A program made the translations under genes and the position numbers. A stretch of 47,365 nucleotides of DNA from positions 1-47,365 of the forward strand of contig JBCCJA010000025.1 in assembly GCA_039045975.1 (NCBI GenBank), given 5' to 3'. This document shows, piece after piece, positions 47,250 to 47,365 of the stretch. The stretch comes from JBCCJA01 sp039045975. Lineage in GTDB: Bacteria; Planctomycetota; Planctomycetia; Planctomycetales; Planctomycetaceae. Numbering within the stretch: the stretch's first letter is position 1; each line of letters opens with the position of its first letter. The notes under the pieces are model-generated. The model did no database searches, was not told where the DNA came from, and was given only the letters and a program-made list of their open reading frames with translations.

Positions 47250-47365
47250 CCCCCCCCCCCCGGGGGGGGGGGGGGGGGGGGGGGGGTTGGGGTCCGGGGG
47301 GGGGGGGGGGTGGTGGGTTGGGGGGGGGGGGGCCGGGGGGGGTCGGGGGTGGGGGGGGCTGAGCA
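47250..47365. other. Low-complexity poly-C/poly-G contig end
   Basis: A C run followed by long G runs broken only by scattered T, C and A bases, unlike any other sequence in the window. The adjacent gene's reading frame loses all sense on entering it. Read as no-signal poly-G sequencing noise carried into the assembly. Confidence 0.85.

Overview
The window looks like a complete short-read contig from a GC-rich member of the Planctomycetota. The left edge cuts through a 16S rRNA gene on the minus strand, whose 5' region carries an exact match to the Planctomycetales PLA46 probe site. The protein repertoire agrees: a DUF1559 pilin-like protein with an H-x9-DG tail, a PEP-CTERM protein, two secreted sulfatases, a transmembrane Ser/Thr kinase with a DLG motif, and tandem ExbD genes. 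The right edge dissolves into more than 100 bases of G/C homopolymer, which I read as sequencing or assembly noise.

Layout. 1-1222: partial 16S rRNA with its leader, a boxA-like site and a candidate promoter. 1.3-13.3 kb: mixed housekeeping and accessory genes: a possible PLP-fold protein, an AI-2E family transporter, a low-GC RNA ligase, a YugP-type membrane protease, a WYL regulator next to a TolC-like lipoprotein, a DUF427 protein, an SDR oxidoreductase, and an LpxH-like phosphoesterase paired with a GT-B glycosyltransferase. 10.7-11.2 kb is gene-free and holds a duplicated palindromic repeat. 13.4-22.7 kb: a plus-strand run coding for two secreted alpha-helical proteins, ExbB, two ExbD proteins and two tandem ArnT/PMT-like glycosyltransferases. 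Its first gene is interrupted by one in-frame TAA, and a REP-associated tyrosine transposase with perfect 25-bp inverted repeats sits between exbB and exbD. 22.7-28.7 kb: a ligase-associated exonuclease and an ATP-dependent DNA ligase, separated by a PEP-CTERM protein, a secreted protein and a sulfatase. 28.7-31.4 kb: a lower-GC region with an unrecognised overlapping gene pair, then an orphan ParA. 31.5-37.5 kb (minus strand): lipoprotein, DUF1559 protein, ThiC, a short MgtE-like transporter and CoaE. 37.8-47.2 kb: PfkB-family kinase, the large Ser/Thr kinase, a phosphoesterase, a second sulfatase, a secreted VWA protein and a prenyltransferase-repeat protein cut off by the contig end.

Functional links. 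The ExbB/ExbD set with its secreted partners is a probable proton-motive-force-driven envelope machine. The LpxH-like enzyme, the GT-B enzyme and the ArnT-like enzymes point to envelope glycolipid work. The exonuclease and ligase belong to a known DNA-repair module whose helicase and phosphoesterase members are not visible here. The best candidate for something undescribed is the low-GC two-gene cassette at 29.2-30.4 kb. No tRNA, CRISPR array or prophage was seen.
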